From assembly GCA_021774735.1 (NCBI GenBank), contig JAJFIS010000025.1, positions 40,989 to 104,988 on the forward strand: a DNA stretch of 64,000 bases. Direction: 5' to 3'. The notes below the pieces were generated by a model. It saw only the letters and a list, made by a program, of their open reading frames with translations. It was not told the origin of the DNA and searched no databases. A program made the position numbers and the translations under genes. This document shows positions 9,413 to 17,535 of this stretch, piece by piece (positions within the stretch are counted from its first letter, which is position 1; every line of letters begins with the position of its first letter). The stretch comes from Alphaproteobacteria bacterium. GTDB lineage: Bacteria; Pseudomonadota; Alphaproteobacteria; Sphingomonadales; Kordiimonadaceae.

Positions 9413-10609
9413 TTAGGCAAGCTTTAAGGCGGCAGCCTCCGCGAGCTCAGCCTTGCTCTTGAGGCCAAACAGTGGCCGCAGCAGGCCGGAGGGGCGAATG
9501 ACATAATGATAGGTGAGGCCACAGCCCACCGCCGTCAGCATCGTCACAAGGGTGAATTCTAGCCCCTTACCCAGTGCCATGGGGGTCAGAGCAACACCCG
9601 CCAGAATGATCACCGTTTGGTGGAGAATATAATAGGGGTAAACCGCTTGGCTAAGGTAAGTGAGAAGCTTACTGGAGCGATTAAGGTACGCTTGCGCCAA
9701 GCCCATCAGCGCCAAAATAACCACCCACATATAAACCACCCGGCCTATGCGCGCTGCTAGCAGTAATGTCTCATTCTCTGTTACATAGGCCCAATTGTTC
9801 CACCCAATGGTCAAAGAAATGCCCAAGATAAGGACGAGCCCCAATGTCACCCAACGATAGCTTTGAACTGCATCCCAAAAAACACTGCTTTTCGCGGCCC
9901 AGAAGCCCAACATAAAAATACCAAAATATTTGGCGTGGTTTGCCCAGTCATTGACCAAAGCATTGGTCGTCGGGAAACCATCCGCCAAGGTAAAGCGGAT
10001 GAGTGCGAACAGCAAAACCGGGGTTATGATCAACATCGGACCACGCACGAGGACATCAAAACCGCGCTGCATTGCGGCCCAGCCATGAGCTGGTATCAGC
10101 TTCAAAAGCAGCGCTAAGGTCAGGCTATAAGCCATGATATAAACCAGATACCACAGATGGTTCCAAGTGGGCGTAATGGGAGTATAGGCTTGGTCCAAGC
10201 TCAAGTAGCTCAGATAAAAATCCATGAAGCTACCGCTATGTTCGCCGAGACGCAGCACCTCAAAATAGGTTTGCGGCGGCACGATGACCAATATACCAAA
10301 GGTGAGCGGTACAAATATCCGCTTGAAGCGCGAGCGGACAAAATCTCCTGTGCCTATTTTCCCCAACAAAAACTTCACCGCCACACCCGAGATGAAAAAC
10401 AGCAGTGATAAGCGCCAAGGATTGAGGAGCCGCATCAGGCTTTCCCCGGTGTCGCTGGCGTACATGCTTTTCACATGCCAGCCCCAGCTGACATAAAACA
10501 TGCCGACGTGATAAAATATCAGCAGACCAAAAGCGATAACCCGGAGCCAATCGAGATCATGGCGCCGTTTGTTTTGGGCCTCAGTATTTGTTCCCATTAA
10601 ATGTGTCAT
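9413..10609 (-). CDS. Acyltransferase-3 family membrane protein
   Basis: The 398-residue protein has about ten membrane segments and the family N-terminus RHDLDWLRVIAFGLLIFYHV, containing the active-site type His after the first helix. These enzymes move acyl groups from the cytoplasm onto sugars or lipids at the inner membrane; the acceptor is unknown. Starts at 10609 or at the ATG 12 bp later are both possible. Its divergent neighbour is a LytTR regulator with membrane helices, a possible regulator. Confidence 0.85.
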   Translation of the reverse strand: MTHLMGTNTEAQNKRRHDLDWLRVIAFGLLIFYHVGMFYVSWGWHVKSMYASDTGESLMRLLNPWRLSLLFFISGVAVKFLLGKIGTGDFVRSRFKRIFVPLTFGILVIVPPQTYFEVLRLGEHSGSFMDFYLSYLSLDQAYTPITPTWNHLWYLVYIMAYSLTLALLLKLIPAHGWAAMQRGFDVLVRGPMLIITPVLLFALIRFTLADGFPTTNALVNDWANHAKYFGIFMLGFWAAKSSVFWDAVQSYRWVTLGLVLILGISLTIGWNNWAYVTENETLLLAARIGRVVYMWVVILALMGLAQAYLNRSSKLLTYLSQAVYPYYILHQTVIILAGVALTPMALGKGLEFTLVTMLTAVGCGLTYHYVIRPSGLLRPLFGLKSKAELAEAAALKLA

Positions 10610-10621
10610 TATTTTTATATC

Positions 10622-10822
10622 CTATTTTTCATGGGTGAGGCCCCATTGCCTCGCTGTCGTAAAAAACACCATAGCCACCGCGATGAAAAACCACCAGCCA
10701 AATGGGGTGAACAGCAGCTGGCTGTGACGGATACAGGCGCATATGGGCCGAACGGCAGCAGGATGGGGTGAACGGCAGGTGTCACTATCACAATCATGCT
10801 TTCCAAATTTACTGGTGGGCTA
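10622..10822 (-). pseudogene. Possible remnant of a small membrane protein gene
   Basis: A minus-strand frame open between stops encodes a tail that looks like a real membrane-protein C-terminus (LLFTPFGWWFFIAVAMVFF, then TTARQWGLTHEK and a stop at 10622-10624). No ATG, GTG or TTG start is available in the frame. The upstream part contains two related copies of a GTTCACCCCAT-type segment (near 10701-10717 and 10762-10777 on the plus strand). This suggests a decayed gene upstream of the acyltransferase; chance hydrophobicity is the alternative. Confidence 0.25.
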
Positions 10823-10835
10823 TATCATTGCCGCC

Positions 10836-11690
10836 ATGGAAAATAACAATGATACAAATGGCACAATTGAGCGTGAGCAAACCGATTATGGCGCGGTGCT
10901 GCGAACCTACTTAGTGTCGGCGGCTCTGCTGTCCTTGCTCGGTATTATGCTAGCGCTCAGCGAAATTACCGATGCAGCCCGCACGGGGGCGGACCTGCCC
11001 AGTGGTCGCTTTTGGGTCAATGAAATGTCGGGGACTTTAACCTGGCTGCTCGCCCTGCCGCTGGTAAACCATTTAGCAGCAAACACGCTGCTTAAGGACA
11101 TAGGCTGGCCGCAAAAAGTTATGCGCTTAGCCATTGGCCTCGTGCTTTGCTCCGCCGTCCACATAACGGCCATGATGGTCATACGCTACGGCATTTACAC
11201 CCATATTTGGGGTCAACCGGCCATGAGCCTGCCGGACTATAGCGGCGGCATCCTCTATGAATTCCGCAAGGACATCGTCGCCTTCACGGTCTTTTTGTTG
11301 ATCTTCACGGGGAGCCGCCTGCTGGCGGAACAACATGCCGCGCTGTCTGAGGCCGCCCGCCGCAATGCAGGCGCTGGGCGCATCATGCTCAAAAGTGGCG
11401 GTACAAGTATATGGCTCAACTGCGCCAATTTCATTAGCGCCGAGGCGGCAGGCAACTATGTTAATATCAGCGCTGAGGGCGGCGATTATTTCGTCCGCAT
11501 GACCCTGTCGCAGTTAGCGAAGGACCTAAGCGACGCGGGCGATGCACCAACCCGCTGCCACCGCTCTTGGCTCATTAGCCCCAGCCATATCGAGCAAGTC
11601 AGGCCCACCGGCGACGGTGATTATGTCATTACGCTAAAGGGCGGCGCGAGCGTCCCCGGCAGCCGACGCTTAAAAGCGAGCTTCCTTTAG
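10836..11690 (+). CDS. Membrane-anchored LytTR-family transcriptional regulator
   Basis: The start taken is the ATG at 10836 (MENNNDTNG), giving 284 residues. Four membrane segments occupy about residues 20-175 and a LytTR DNA-binding domain fills about 190-284 (IWLNCANFISAEAAGNYVNI, then RCHRSWLISPSHIEQV). LytTR domains bind DNA through beta strands. Here the domain is fused directly to a membrane region with no receiver domain, so it probably senses a membrane or external signal in one step. The 3' end overlaps the convergent IalB-like gene by 4 bp. Confidence 0.87.
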   Translation: MENNNDTNGTIEREQTDYGAVLRTYLVSAALLSLLGIMLALSEITDAARTGADLPSGRFWVNEMSGTLTWLLALPLVNHLAANTLLKDIGWPQKVMRLAIGLVLCSAVHITAMMVIRYGIYTHIWGQPAMSLPDYSGGILYEFRKDIVAFTVFLLIFTGSRLLAEQHAALSEAARRNAGAGRIMLKSGGTSIWLNCANFISAEAAGNYVNISAEGGDYFVRMTLSQLAKDLSDAGDAPTRCHRSWLISPSHIEQVRPTGDGDYVITLKGGASVPGSRRLKASFL

Positions 11691-12244
11691 CCGCAAGCCT
11701 TGGTGATGGCGTTGTAAGCGGCGGTGAAGCCCGATAGGCTGTAAGTGTCGGTGGTGCGGGTTCCCCGGGCGCTGGCGCCGTCGACGCGCAAGCGGCTGCC
11801 GCGTTTCATCGCCGCTGCCATGGCGCTGTCGTCTTTGGGGTCATATGCCCAGCCGACGCTATTGCCGCCGGCGCTTTTTTCCGTGAAGAATTTCTTTCGC
11901 GTCCGCCCGTCCACATTCAGGGTCACTTCTGCGCCTTCCGCCATCGGGTAACCAAAGACCACATTAAGCTCGTTTTTAATGGCATATTTGGGCCGGTGGG
12001 TAAGGGTGATATAAATATCGCCCCGGGATACTTTGGCCTTACTGGCAGTGGACTTGATCGGCACGCTGATCATATAGCAGGCCTTGCCGGTCTTCGCGTC
12101 ACGGCGCACCAGTGCATCCCAGTTGCGATAAGAGCCGAGCAGGTCGCGTTTCACCCCCTGGGCGCTGGCTGCTGTGCTGGCGGTGCTGATAGCCCCAAGC
12201 TGGGAGAGTATTAAAGCGGCAAAAATTAAAGCGGTCGGTTTCAT
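11687..12244 (-). CDS. Invasion-associated locus B (IalB) family protein, exported
   Basis: The 185-residue protein has a signal peptide (MKPTALIFAALILSQLGAIS ending near ASAQ). The mature part follows the IalB family pattern: a CYMISVP segment, YITLTHRP, VVFGYPM, and a late FSLSGF-type strand seen here as YSLSGFTAAY. The cysteine pair (ACYM, and KACG at the end) is conserved in position. The family is periplasmic and common in alphaproteobacteria; the name comes from Bartonella and does not imply pathogenicity. Confidence 0.85.
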   Translation of the reverse strand: MKPTALIFAALILSQLGAISTASTAASAQGVKRDLLGSYRNWDALVRRDAKTGKACYMISVPIKSTASKAKVSRGDIYITLTHRPKYAIKNELNVVFGYPMAEGAEVTLNVDGRTRKKFFTEKSAGGNSVGWAYDPKDDSAMAAAMKRGSRLRVDGASARGTRTTDTYSLSGFTAAYNAITKACG

Positions 12245-12272
12245 ATAGTTCCCTTACTATGGTTATCAGTCT

Positions 12273-12824
12273 TCACGGCAAATCTTCACGGCGGCGGATG
12301 GGGCCACCGCGCACATGAGCGGGTTTTTCAAGCGGCTCGCCCCCCACTATCACAGCCCGTTCCCTAAAGCCGCCATGCATGCGCATCCGGTCATACATGA
12401 TAATAGCACCTGCTGTGGCAACGTTAAGACTAAATTTTGTCGGAATTCGGATCATATGCTTGCAAGCTGCCTTAACCTCATCGCTGAGGCTGTTTCGCTC
12501 GCTGCCCAGCACATAAACGCATTTGGATGGATGGCGAAATTCGGGCAGGTCTACAGCATCCCTGTCAAGCTCCACCCCCACCAGCACACAGCCCTTCGGC
12601 AGGTGAATATCAGCGGTATTATCATACTCATAAAAAGGGATATTACCGGCTGACTTGCTGGTATCGGCGAAGTTTTTGGTCACCGTGGCACCGGTTAAAA
12701 TATGGCGCTCAGGCTTAACGGCAAAGGCAAAGGCAGCCCCAAAGGCATGGGCCGTGCGGATAAGGTTACCCATATTGCCTTCCTTGGAGACACCATCGAT
12801 GCCGATGCCAAAATAGCCGCGCAT
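12273..12824 (-). CDS. SpoU/TrmH-family RNA 2'-O-methyltransferase
   Basis: The 183-residue protein shows the SPOUT fold signatures: the N-terminal SKEGNMGNLIRTAHAFGA segment (motif 1), VYVLGSERNSLS (motif 2) and RIPTKFSLNVATAGAIIMYD (motif 3). These enzymes use S-adenosylmethionine to methylate ribose in tRNA or rRNA. It lacks an N-terminal RNA-binding extension. The exact target is not determinable. It lies 28 bp upstream of the IalB-like gene on the same strand. Confidence 0.9.
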   Translation of the reverse strand: MRGYFGIGIDGVSKEGNMGNLIRTAHAFGAAFAFAVKPERHILTGATVTKNFADTSKSAGNIPFYEYDNTADIHLPKGCVLVGVELDRDAVDLPEFRHPSKCVYVLGSERNSLSDEVKAACKHMIRIPTKFSLNVATAGAIIMYDRMRMHGGFRERAVIVGGEPLEKPAHVRGGPIRRREDLP

Positions 12825-12999
12825 GGAATTCCTGCCTTACTGTTGATTTCAGCCCCGACAATAGCGCCTAAAATACCATTGGCAATAAGGGAAGCACCCG
12901 CGAGGCTAAAAAGGATAGTTGCCATTAAGGAGCGCCTGCCCCATAAAGGCCGCAGATAAGCTGCTTAATAAAAGCAAGATAAACTAAAAGGCCGCATGC

Positions 13000-13626
13000 A
13001 TGAGCGACGATAGCCCAAATACTATAAAACCCGCTTCAACCGATACACCTCCTGCGAATGCAGGCCGCAAAATGGCAATTGAGTTTTTGCCTTTGCTGGC
13101 TTTTTTCATATCCTACAAGATGGGTGGTATTTTCTGGGCGACCGGTATTTTCATGGCCGCCATGACCATATCCGTTGGTCTGTCATGGCATTTCGAGCGC
13201 CATATCGGTACGATGTTAAAGGTGAATTTCGCCATCGTCGCCGTCATGGGCGGGCTAACCTTTTATCTGCAAGATGCCACCTTTGTTTATATGAAGCCGA
13301 CGATCATCTATAGCTTCTTCGCTATTATATTAGCCACGGGACTTTTGCGCGGAAGAAGCTATTTGAAATTGGTGATGGAGGCCGCTTTCCCGCCTATGGT
13401 GGAGCGTGGCTGGACCATTCTGACCCGTAACTGGATGGGGTTTTTTATCAGTCTTGCGGCTATTAATGAATTTGTCTGGCGTAATTTTGATGAAAGCACC
13501 TGGGTTAACGTCAAGGTTTGGGGCTTCATCCCATTAACGCTAGTCTTCGCGGCGTCGCAAATGCCCACCGTGATGAAATATATAATTGAAGAAGATAGCG
13601 AAGACGAAAGCGACGCGGCCCCATAG
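13000..13626 (+). CDS. yciB: Septation/inner-membrane protein YciB (IspZ)
   Basis: The 208-residue integral membrane protein has about five or six helices with the family hallmarks EFLPLLAFFISYK and LRGRSYLKLVMEAAFP, then RGWTILTRNWMGFF and NEFVWRNFDESTWVNVKVWG. YciB supports cell envelope integrity and septation. The C-terminus carries an acidic tail (EEDSEDESDAAP). The stop codon runs straight into a short repeated sequence. Confidence 0.94.
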   Translation: MSDDSPNTIKPASTDTPPANAGRKMAIEFLPLLAFFISYKMGGIFWATGIFMAAMTISVGLSWHFERHIGTMLKVNFAIVAVMGGLTFYLQDATFVYMKPTIIYSFFAIILATGLLRGRSYLKLVMEAAFPPMVERGWTILTRNWMGFFISLAAINEFVWRNFDESTWVNVKVWGFIPLTLVFAASQMPTVMKYIIEEDSEDESDAAP

Positions 13627-13699
13627 TCGTCATACTCGGTGAGGGAAGCCTCATAGTCGTCATACTCGGCGAGCGAAGCGAGGGAAGAGTATCCATCTC
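13622..13699. repeat. Tandem short repeat and REP-like palindrome
   Basis: CATAGTCGTCATACTCGG occurs at 13622-13639 and again at 13652-13669. The second copy leads into a dyad, ATACTC ... GAGTAT, enclosing GGCGAGCGAAGCGAGG. This resembles the dispersed extragenic palindromes common in proteobacterial genomes. It sits between yciB and a convergent gene, where such elements usually lie. Confidence 0.6.
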
Positions 13700-13776
13700 T
13701 CCACTTAACTTGCAGGCGCAGTATAGATTCCGTGTCCCTCGACAACTAATTGTCGCGCCGGGAAAGACACTATTGA

Positions 13777-14277
13777 TTATTGCTGTGAGGTTTGTAGCTC
13801 AGCCTTGAAGCGGGTCACATGGTCTTTAAAAAAGCGGCAAAAACGGGTCCCCAGCCGGTCCTTACAAACCACCTTAAAAACATCGTAGTTTATTTTATGC
13901 GGCGCCATACAGTTACGCTTCAAAAAGTCTGCCTTCAGCACTTCCCGGTCGCGCAGAGCATTAGAAAAATTTATACGGTGCTCATCATAGGCCTTCTTGG
14001 CTTCGGCGTCGCTACCCAGGGTTCCCGACATCGCCAATTTTTGTGCCGCCTTATGTTCAAAACGCATTTCCCTGCGCAAACGGTCCATCGACTGGGACAG
14101 GGTGGCACAGGCTTCGGCTTCCAGCGGGCCGATCTCGGTTATCGGTGCAGTGAAGGCCAGCGGATGTTGAGATTCACCTCTGTCCTGAGCATGCAGGGCA
14201 GCAGTCAGCCCCATATTGGCCGAACAGAAGCTGACCAATAGGGTATATTTTATGAAATTAGCTCTAATTCTGCTCAC
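13777..14277 (-). CDS. Hypothetical exported protein
   Basis: The 166-residue protein has an N-terminal signal peptide (about residues 1-30, ending near ALHAQ). The mature part is helical and charged, with four cysteines (EACATL, KRNCMAP, VVCKDR, TRFCRFF) that could pair. No family is recognised. It is transcribed alone, converging on yciB. Confidence 0.7.
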   Translation of the reverse strand: MSRIRANFIKYTLLVSFCSANMGLTAALHAQDRGESQHPLAFTAPITEIGPLEAEACATLSQSMDRLRREMRFEHKAAQKLAMSGTLGSDAEAKKAYDEHRINFSNALRDREVLKADFLKRNCMAPHKINYDVFKVVCKDRLGTRFCRFFKDHVTRFKAELQTSQQ

Positions 14278-14381
14278 AGCAACTTCCGCGCCTAAATATT
14301 TGGATAACTCAATAGACCAAAACTATTATAGTCGGGGCCTGCCTTTATGGCGAGTGCCTTTTTAAATCACCTTTAAGGCAT

Positions 14382-14924
14382 TTATACGTCTTGGTACCCC
14401 TCTGGGTTCGAAAAAGGGGCAAAGTCATCAACGCCCCGCACTTTATGATAGTCTCTAAGGGCCCAAGTAACCGATGGAAAGGCCAGTTCAGGCCACGGAA
14501 TATCTTCCCACTTGAACAGGGCTACCTCACGGCTTTCGGGGCCCGGTTCAAAATGAGGGTCGGTCATTTTAGCACGGTACATCATATGCACTTGCGATAT
14601 GCGTTTCACCGTATAAACGCCCAACAAACTACCCACCTCAATAGTGGCACGGGCTTCCTCAAAGCTCTCGCGGGCGGCACCTTCATTTGGGGTTTCCCCC
14701 AATTCCATGAAACCAGCTGGCACCGTCCAATAACCTGCCCTTGGCTCAATGGCGCGGCGGCACAGCAGCAATTGGCCCTGATGCTCGATAACAGCACCGG
14801 CGATAATTTTTGGATTTTCATAATGGATAAAATCGCAGCGCTTACAAACCAGCCGTTCAAACTCATCGCCGTCGGGCACTGTGCGATGAAAGTTTGGTTC
14901 CGAAGAGGTAATGTTATCAGACAC
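14382..14924 (-). CDS. Nudix hydrolase with N-terminal zinc-ribbon-like segment
   Basis: The 180-residue protein has an N-terminal [14 protein letters not shown] segment followed by a full Nudix box, [14 protein letters not shown] then RESFEEA, matching Gx5Ex7REUxEE. Nudix enzymes cleave nucleoside diphosphate derivatives; this subfamily resembles NAD or ADP-ribose pyrophosphatases, but the substrate is uncertain. The start is GTG at 14924 and overlaps the stop of the upstream small gene by 8 bp, which implies translational coupling. Confidence 0.9.
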   Translation of the reverse strand: MSDNITSSEPNFHRTVPDGDEFERLVCKRCDFIHYENPKIIAGAVIEHQGQLLLCRRAIEPRAGYWTVPAGFMELGETPNEGAARESFEEARATIEVGSLLGVYTVKRISQVHMMYRAKMTDPHFEPGPESREVALFKWEDIPWPELAFPSVTWALRDYHKVRGVDDFAPFSNPEGYQDV

Positions 14925-15267
14925 GGATGTCTACAATCTGGCCTAATTGATCAGATCCAGAATTATTGGCATTATTGGATATTCGCCCCAAAGGCGATTC
15001 GCGGTTAAAGTTAGCGCTAAGCTTAGCCGTTTTGGCCTTAGCCGCATCTAGTTCTGATTGGCTAGACAAGCTTCTGCTGCGGCTTGTTGACGACTGTTTG
15101 TTGGTGCGCGAACTGCTGCTATCACTGCGAACAAGCGCCCGCCGTCGGGCAATATTTTCTTCAAGCCCGGGGGCCTGCTTCACCGGATTATCCCCGCTTC
15201 CCCTAAGGGCTGCGTTGGCCAGTGACTGAATAATTGATGTATCAGGTGTGACTTTCATAGCCAGCAT
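14917..15267 (-). CDS. Hypothetical Ser/Arg-rich small protein
   Basis: The 116-residue protein has a low-complexity centre rich in Ser and Arg ([20 protein letters not shown]), probably disordered. No signal peptide, membrane segment or known domain is visible. ATGs at 15267 and 15258 are both possible starts. It is supported mainly by its 8-bp overlap with the downstream Nudix gene, which looks like deliberate coupling. Confidence 0.55.
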   Translation of the reverse strand: MLAMKVTPDTSIIQSLANAALRGSGDNPVKQAPGLEENIARRRALVRSDSSSSRTNKQSSTSRSRSLSSQSELDAAKAKTAKLSANFNRESPLGRISNNANNSGSDQLGQIVDIRV

Positions 15268-15407
15268 CCATCTCTAAATACCTGGGCCATTTTATGGCTC
15301 GAACCCCAGGCACCGCATTTTGCGCGCCAAATTATTGCTAAATTAGTATCTGCAGCCGCCTATATTGCCTGCGCGACCAGCATACCGCCTAGGCGGTTAC
15401 TAATGTC

Positions 15408-16502
15408 TTAAAACTCGCTATTTTGGGCCAATTTGTCAAGGGCTGAGGCTATTTTAACCCTGTCGCTTGTATTCACAAGGTCGTGTGCTTCGACCAAAAC
15501 AGCTTTCGCACCTTCAATATCACCCATTTTGAACTTCGTTCGTGCCAACATTAACCAGCCATCAACATCATCTGGGTTAGCGGCTAATCTTGCCTCTAGC
15601 CTCGCGGTCATACCCGCAATAAAAGCGGCTTGGCTGTCTGCGTCCATCGCGGCAACCGATGCTGCGGTTTCATTAAAAGCCGAATTTTCTTCAGGTGAAA
15701 CGCTTTCAATGGCCGCTTGCAAGCTTGGTCGCCACGGCGCAGCCTCTGCCGTGCGCTCCATCAAGGCCGTCCATATTTGAAGTGCCCTGTCATTATTTCC
15801 CGCCTGGCGAAAACTAAGACCACGGTAATATTGCCCGGCGGGATGGTTTGGCTCTAGTGCCAATATGCCATCCAGGACTAACAAGCTTGCGGGAACAATC
15901 GTACCATGGTGCATCTCAACTAAGGCTTCAAATTTTTTAATTCGCCAATCAACATCATCTGGCTGTAATTTCACCAATCGCCCATATATTTGGGCAGTTT
16001 CCCCAGCCCAACCAACAGCACGGGTGGAAGAGGCTAAAACCTGCAAGCCCATTACATCATCAGGGGCGTCAACTAAACGCGCGCGCACCTGCGCGATGGC
16101 TTCGGCCATGGTCGGCCCGTCTTTGGTGATGGGTCTATCAAGTAAAATATTGCCAACCTCAGCCGGTGCGGCGGGCACGTCTGGAGCCCCCAACTGCCAA
16201 TATATCATCATAGCCCCGAGCAGTGTAACCCCTGTGGCGCTATACTGTATCCCTTTCCCACTGCTGCCATCATTCTTGCTTATGGCAGCACTGTTTTTAA
16301 CGCGGCGATTAGCAGCCAATAGGCGGCGTTCAAGCTCAAGCTTTGTATCAGTGTAATCATCGTCATTACTTTCTTCTAAGGCCAGTAATTGCTGGCGGTA
16401 AAAAGCCAACTGGTCTGTAGGCGCTTCGTGTGAGCTATCGAGCGGCAAAAGCATGATAATGGCAGCAGCGCCGAGCAAAAAAAGCAAGAAAAGCCAGATC
16501 AC
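15408..16502 (-). CDS. ccmI: Cytochrome c biogenesis protein CcmI
   Basis: CcmI holds apocytochrome c for heme ligation by CcmF and CcmH. The 364-residue protein has an N-terminal helix, then the CcmI segment DQLAFYRQQLLALEE, a second membrane helix near residue 95-110, and a periplasmic TPR-rich region (about 140-360, for example DVDGWLMLARTKFKMGDIEG). It is the last gene of the ccm operon and overlaps ccmH by 4 bp. Confidence 0.92.
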   Translation of the reverse strand: MIWLFLLFLLGAAAIIMLLPLDSSHEAPTDQLAFYRQQLLALEESNDDDYTDTKLELERRLLAANRRVKNSAAISKNDGSSGKGIQYSATGVTLLGAMMIYWQLGAPDVPAAPAEVGNILLDRPITKDGPTMAEAIAQVRARLVDAPDDVMGLQVLASSTRAVGWAGETAQIYGRLVKLQPDDVDWRIKKFEALVEMHHGTIVPASLLVLDGILALEPNHPAGQYYRGLSFRQAGNNDRALQIWTALMERTAEAAPWRPSLQAAIESVSPEENSAFNETAASVAAMDADSQAAFIAGMTARLEARLAANPDDVDGWLMLARTKFKMGDIEGAKAVLVEAHDLVNTSDRVKIASALDKLAQNSEF

Positions 16503-16984
16503 GGCGCATCTCCCCCTTCAGCAAGGTCATCCTGCTGCAAAAGCGCATCAAGCTCTAACCGTTCATCTTCATTTAAGGGCGCTATGACTGACTTAGCATC
16601 CCGCTCGCGGAACATAAACCAAATACCAAGGAACCCAAGCAAGATGAAGGGGGAGCCCCAGAGAAAATAGGTCCGCTCATCAAACGGTGGTTCCAGCAGA
16701 ACCCAATCGCCATACCGAGAGACAAGCCATGCTTTTATCTCAGCCGGACTTTTGCCCTCAGCCGTTTGCTCACGGACAATTTGGCGTAAATCCTTTGCAA
16801 GGTCAGCGTCAGAATCCTCAATGGACTGGTTCTGGCAAACCAAACATCTTATGTCTTTCATCAAGGCCCGTGCGGCGGCTTCCTGGACCGGGTCCGGCAA
16901 AGCGTCCGGGTTCACCGGCGGCTCCGCCAACAATGCCAGCGACAAGAAGATTGAGGCGATAACGGCTGTTATGAACTGTTTCAT
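16499..16984 (-). CDS. ccmH: Cytochrome c biogenesis protein CcmH (thiol oxidoreductase)
   Basis: The 161-residue protein has a signal/anchor helix, the redox motif RCLVCQNQSI (LRCxxC type), the family segment DLAKDLRQIVREQ, GDWVLLEPPF, and a C-terminal membrane helix (WGSPFILLGFLGIWFMF). CcmH reduces apocytochrome c cysteines in the periplasm before heme attachment. Overlaps of 4 bp with ccmG and ccmI show tight operon packing. Confidence 0.95.
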   Translation of the reverse strand: MKQFITAVIASIFLSLALLAEPPVNPDALPDPVQEAAARALMKDIRCLVCQNQSIEDSDADLAKDLRQIVREQTAEGKSPAEIKAWLVSRYGDWVLLEPPFDERTYFLWGSPFILLGFLGIWFMFRERDAKSVIAPLNEDERLELDALLQQDDLAEGGDAP

Positions 16985-17535
16985 GGGCGCTTCTCCGCAA
17001 GTACTGCTTCAATTTCTGGCCATAAGCGTTTCTCCAGACTATCCCCCACAACAGGGCCCCAGTGTCGGTAGCGAATAATGCCGTCAGCATCGACCAAAAA
17101 TGTTTCCGGCACACCGCTAACGCCCCAGTCAATGGCGGTACGGCCTTGACCGTCAATAACCATCCGTGTGAAGGGGTTCCCGAGCTCGTCTAAGAAAGCC
17201 AAGCTATCCCTTGGTCGGTCACGGTAAGAAATGCCGTAAATAACAATGCCTTTCTCGCGGGCTAAAATCATCAAGTTTTCATGCTCGGCCCGGCAAGGTA
17301 CGCACCAACTGGCGAAAAAATTAATCAAAACTGGTTTGCCGCCACTTACATCATGGTTGGAAAGGTCCGCATTGGTCAGGCCGTGCCCCCCTGCTTGCAG
17401 CGGTAACAGGGCAAAGCTAGGCGCTGGCTTGCCTATCAACACACTGCGCACCTCTACGCTGTTTTGTCGGCTTAAGCCAAAAATAAAAAGGCCAATCAAA
17501 CTCACAAAAATTATAAAAGGAAGAAAACGCCTCAT
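16981..17535 (-). CDS. ccmG: Thiol:disulfide interchange protein CcmG (DsbE)
   Basis: The 184-residue membrane-anchored thioredoxin-like protein has an N-terminal helix (FLPFIIFVSLIGLFIFGLS) and the active site FFASWCVPCRAEH (WCVPC). The segment GVSGVPETFLVDADG carries the cis-Pro. It passes electrons to CcmH and apocytochrome c. It overlaps ccmF and ccmH by 4 bp each. Confidence 0.95.
   Translation of the reverse strand: MRRFLPFIIFVSLIGLFIFGLSRQNSVEVRSVLIGKPAPSFALLPLQAGGHGLTNADLSNHDVSGGKPVLINFFASWCVPCRAEHENLMILAREKGIVIYGISYRDRPRDSLAFLDELGNPFTRMVIDGQGRTAIDWGVSGVPETFLVDADGIIRYRHWGPVVGDSLEKRLWPEIEAVLAEKRP

Noticed and set aside
12695..12925. Minus-strand frame with a hydrophobic N-terminus overlapping the SpoU methyltransferase start
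   Set aside because: No ribosome-binding site precedes its ATG, it overlaps the methyltransferase in another frame, and the C-terminal half is Pro/Leu shadow sequence.
13359..13745. Minus-strand frame across the yciB 3' end and the repeat
   Set aside because: It is antisense to yciB and its N-terminal part is a translation of the tandem repeat.
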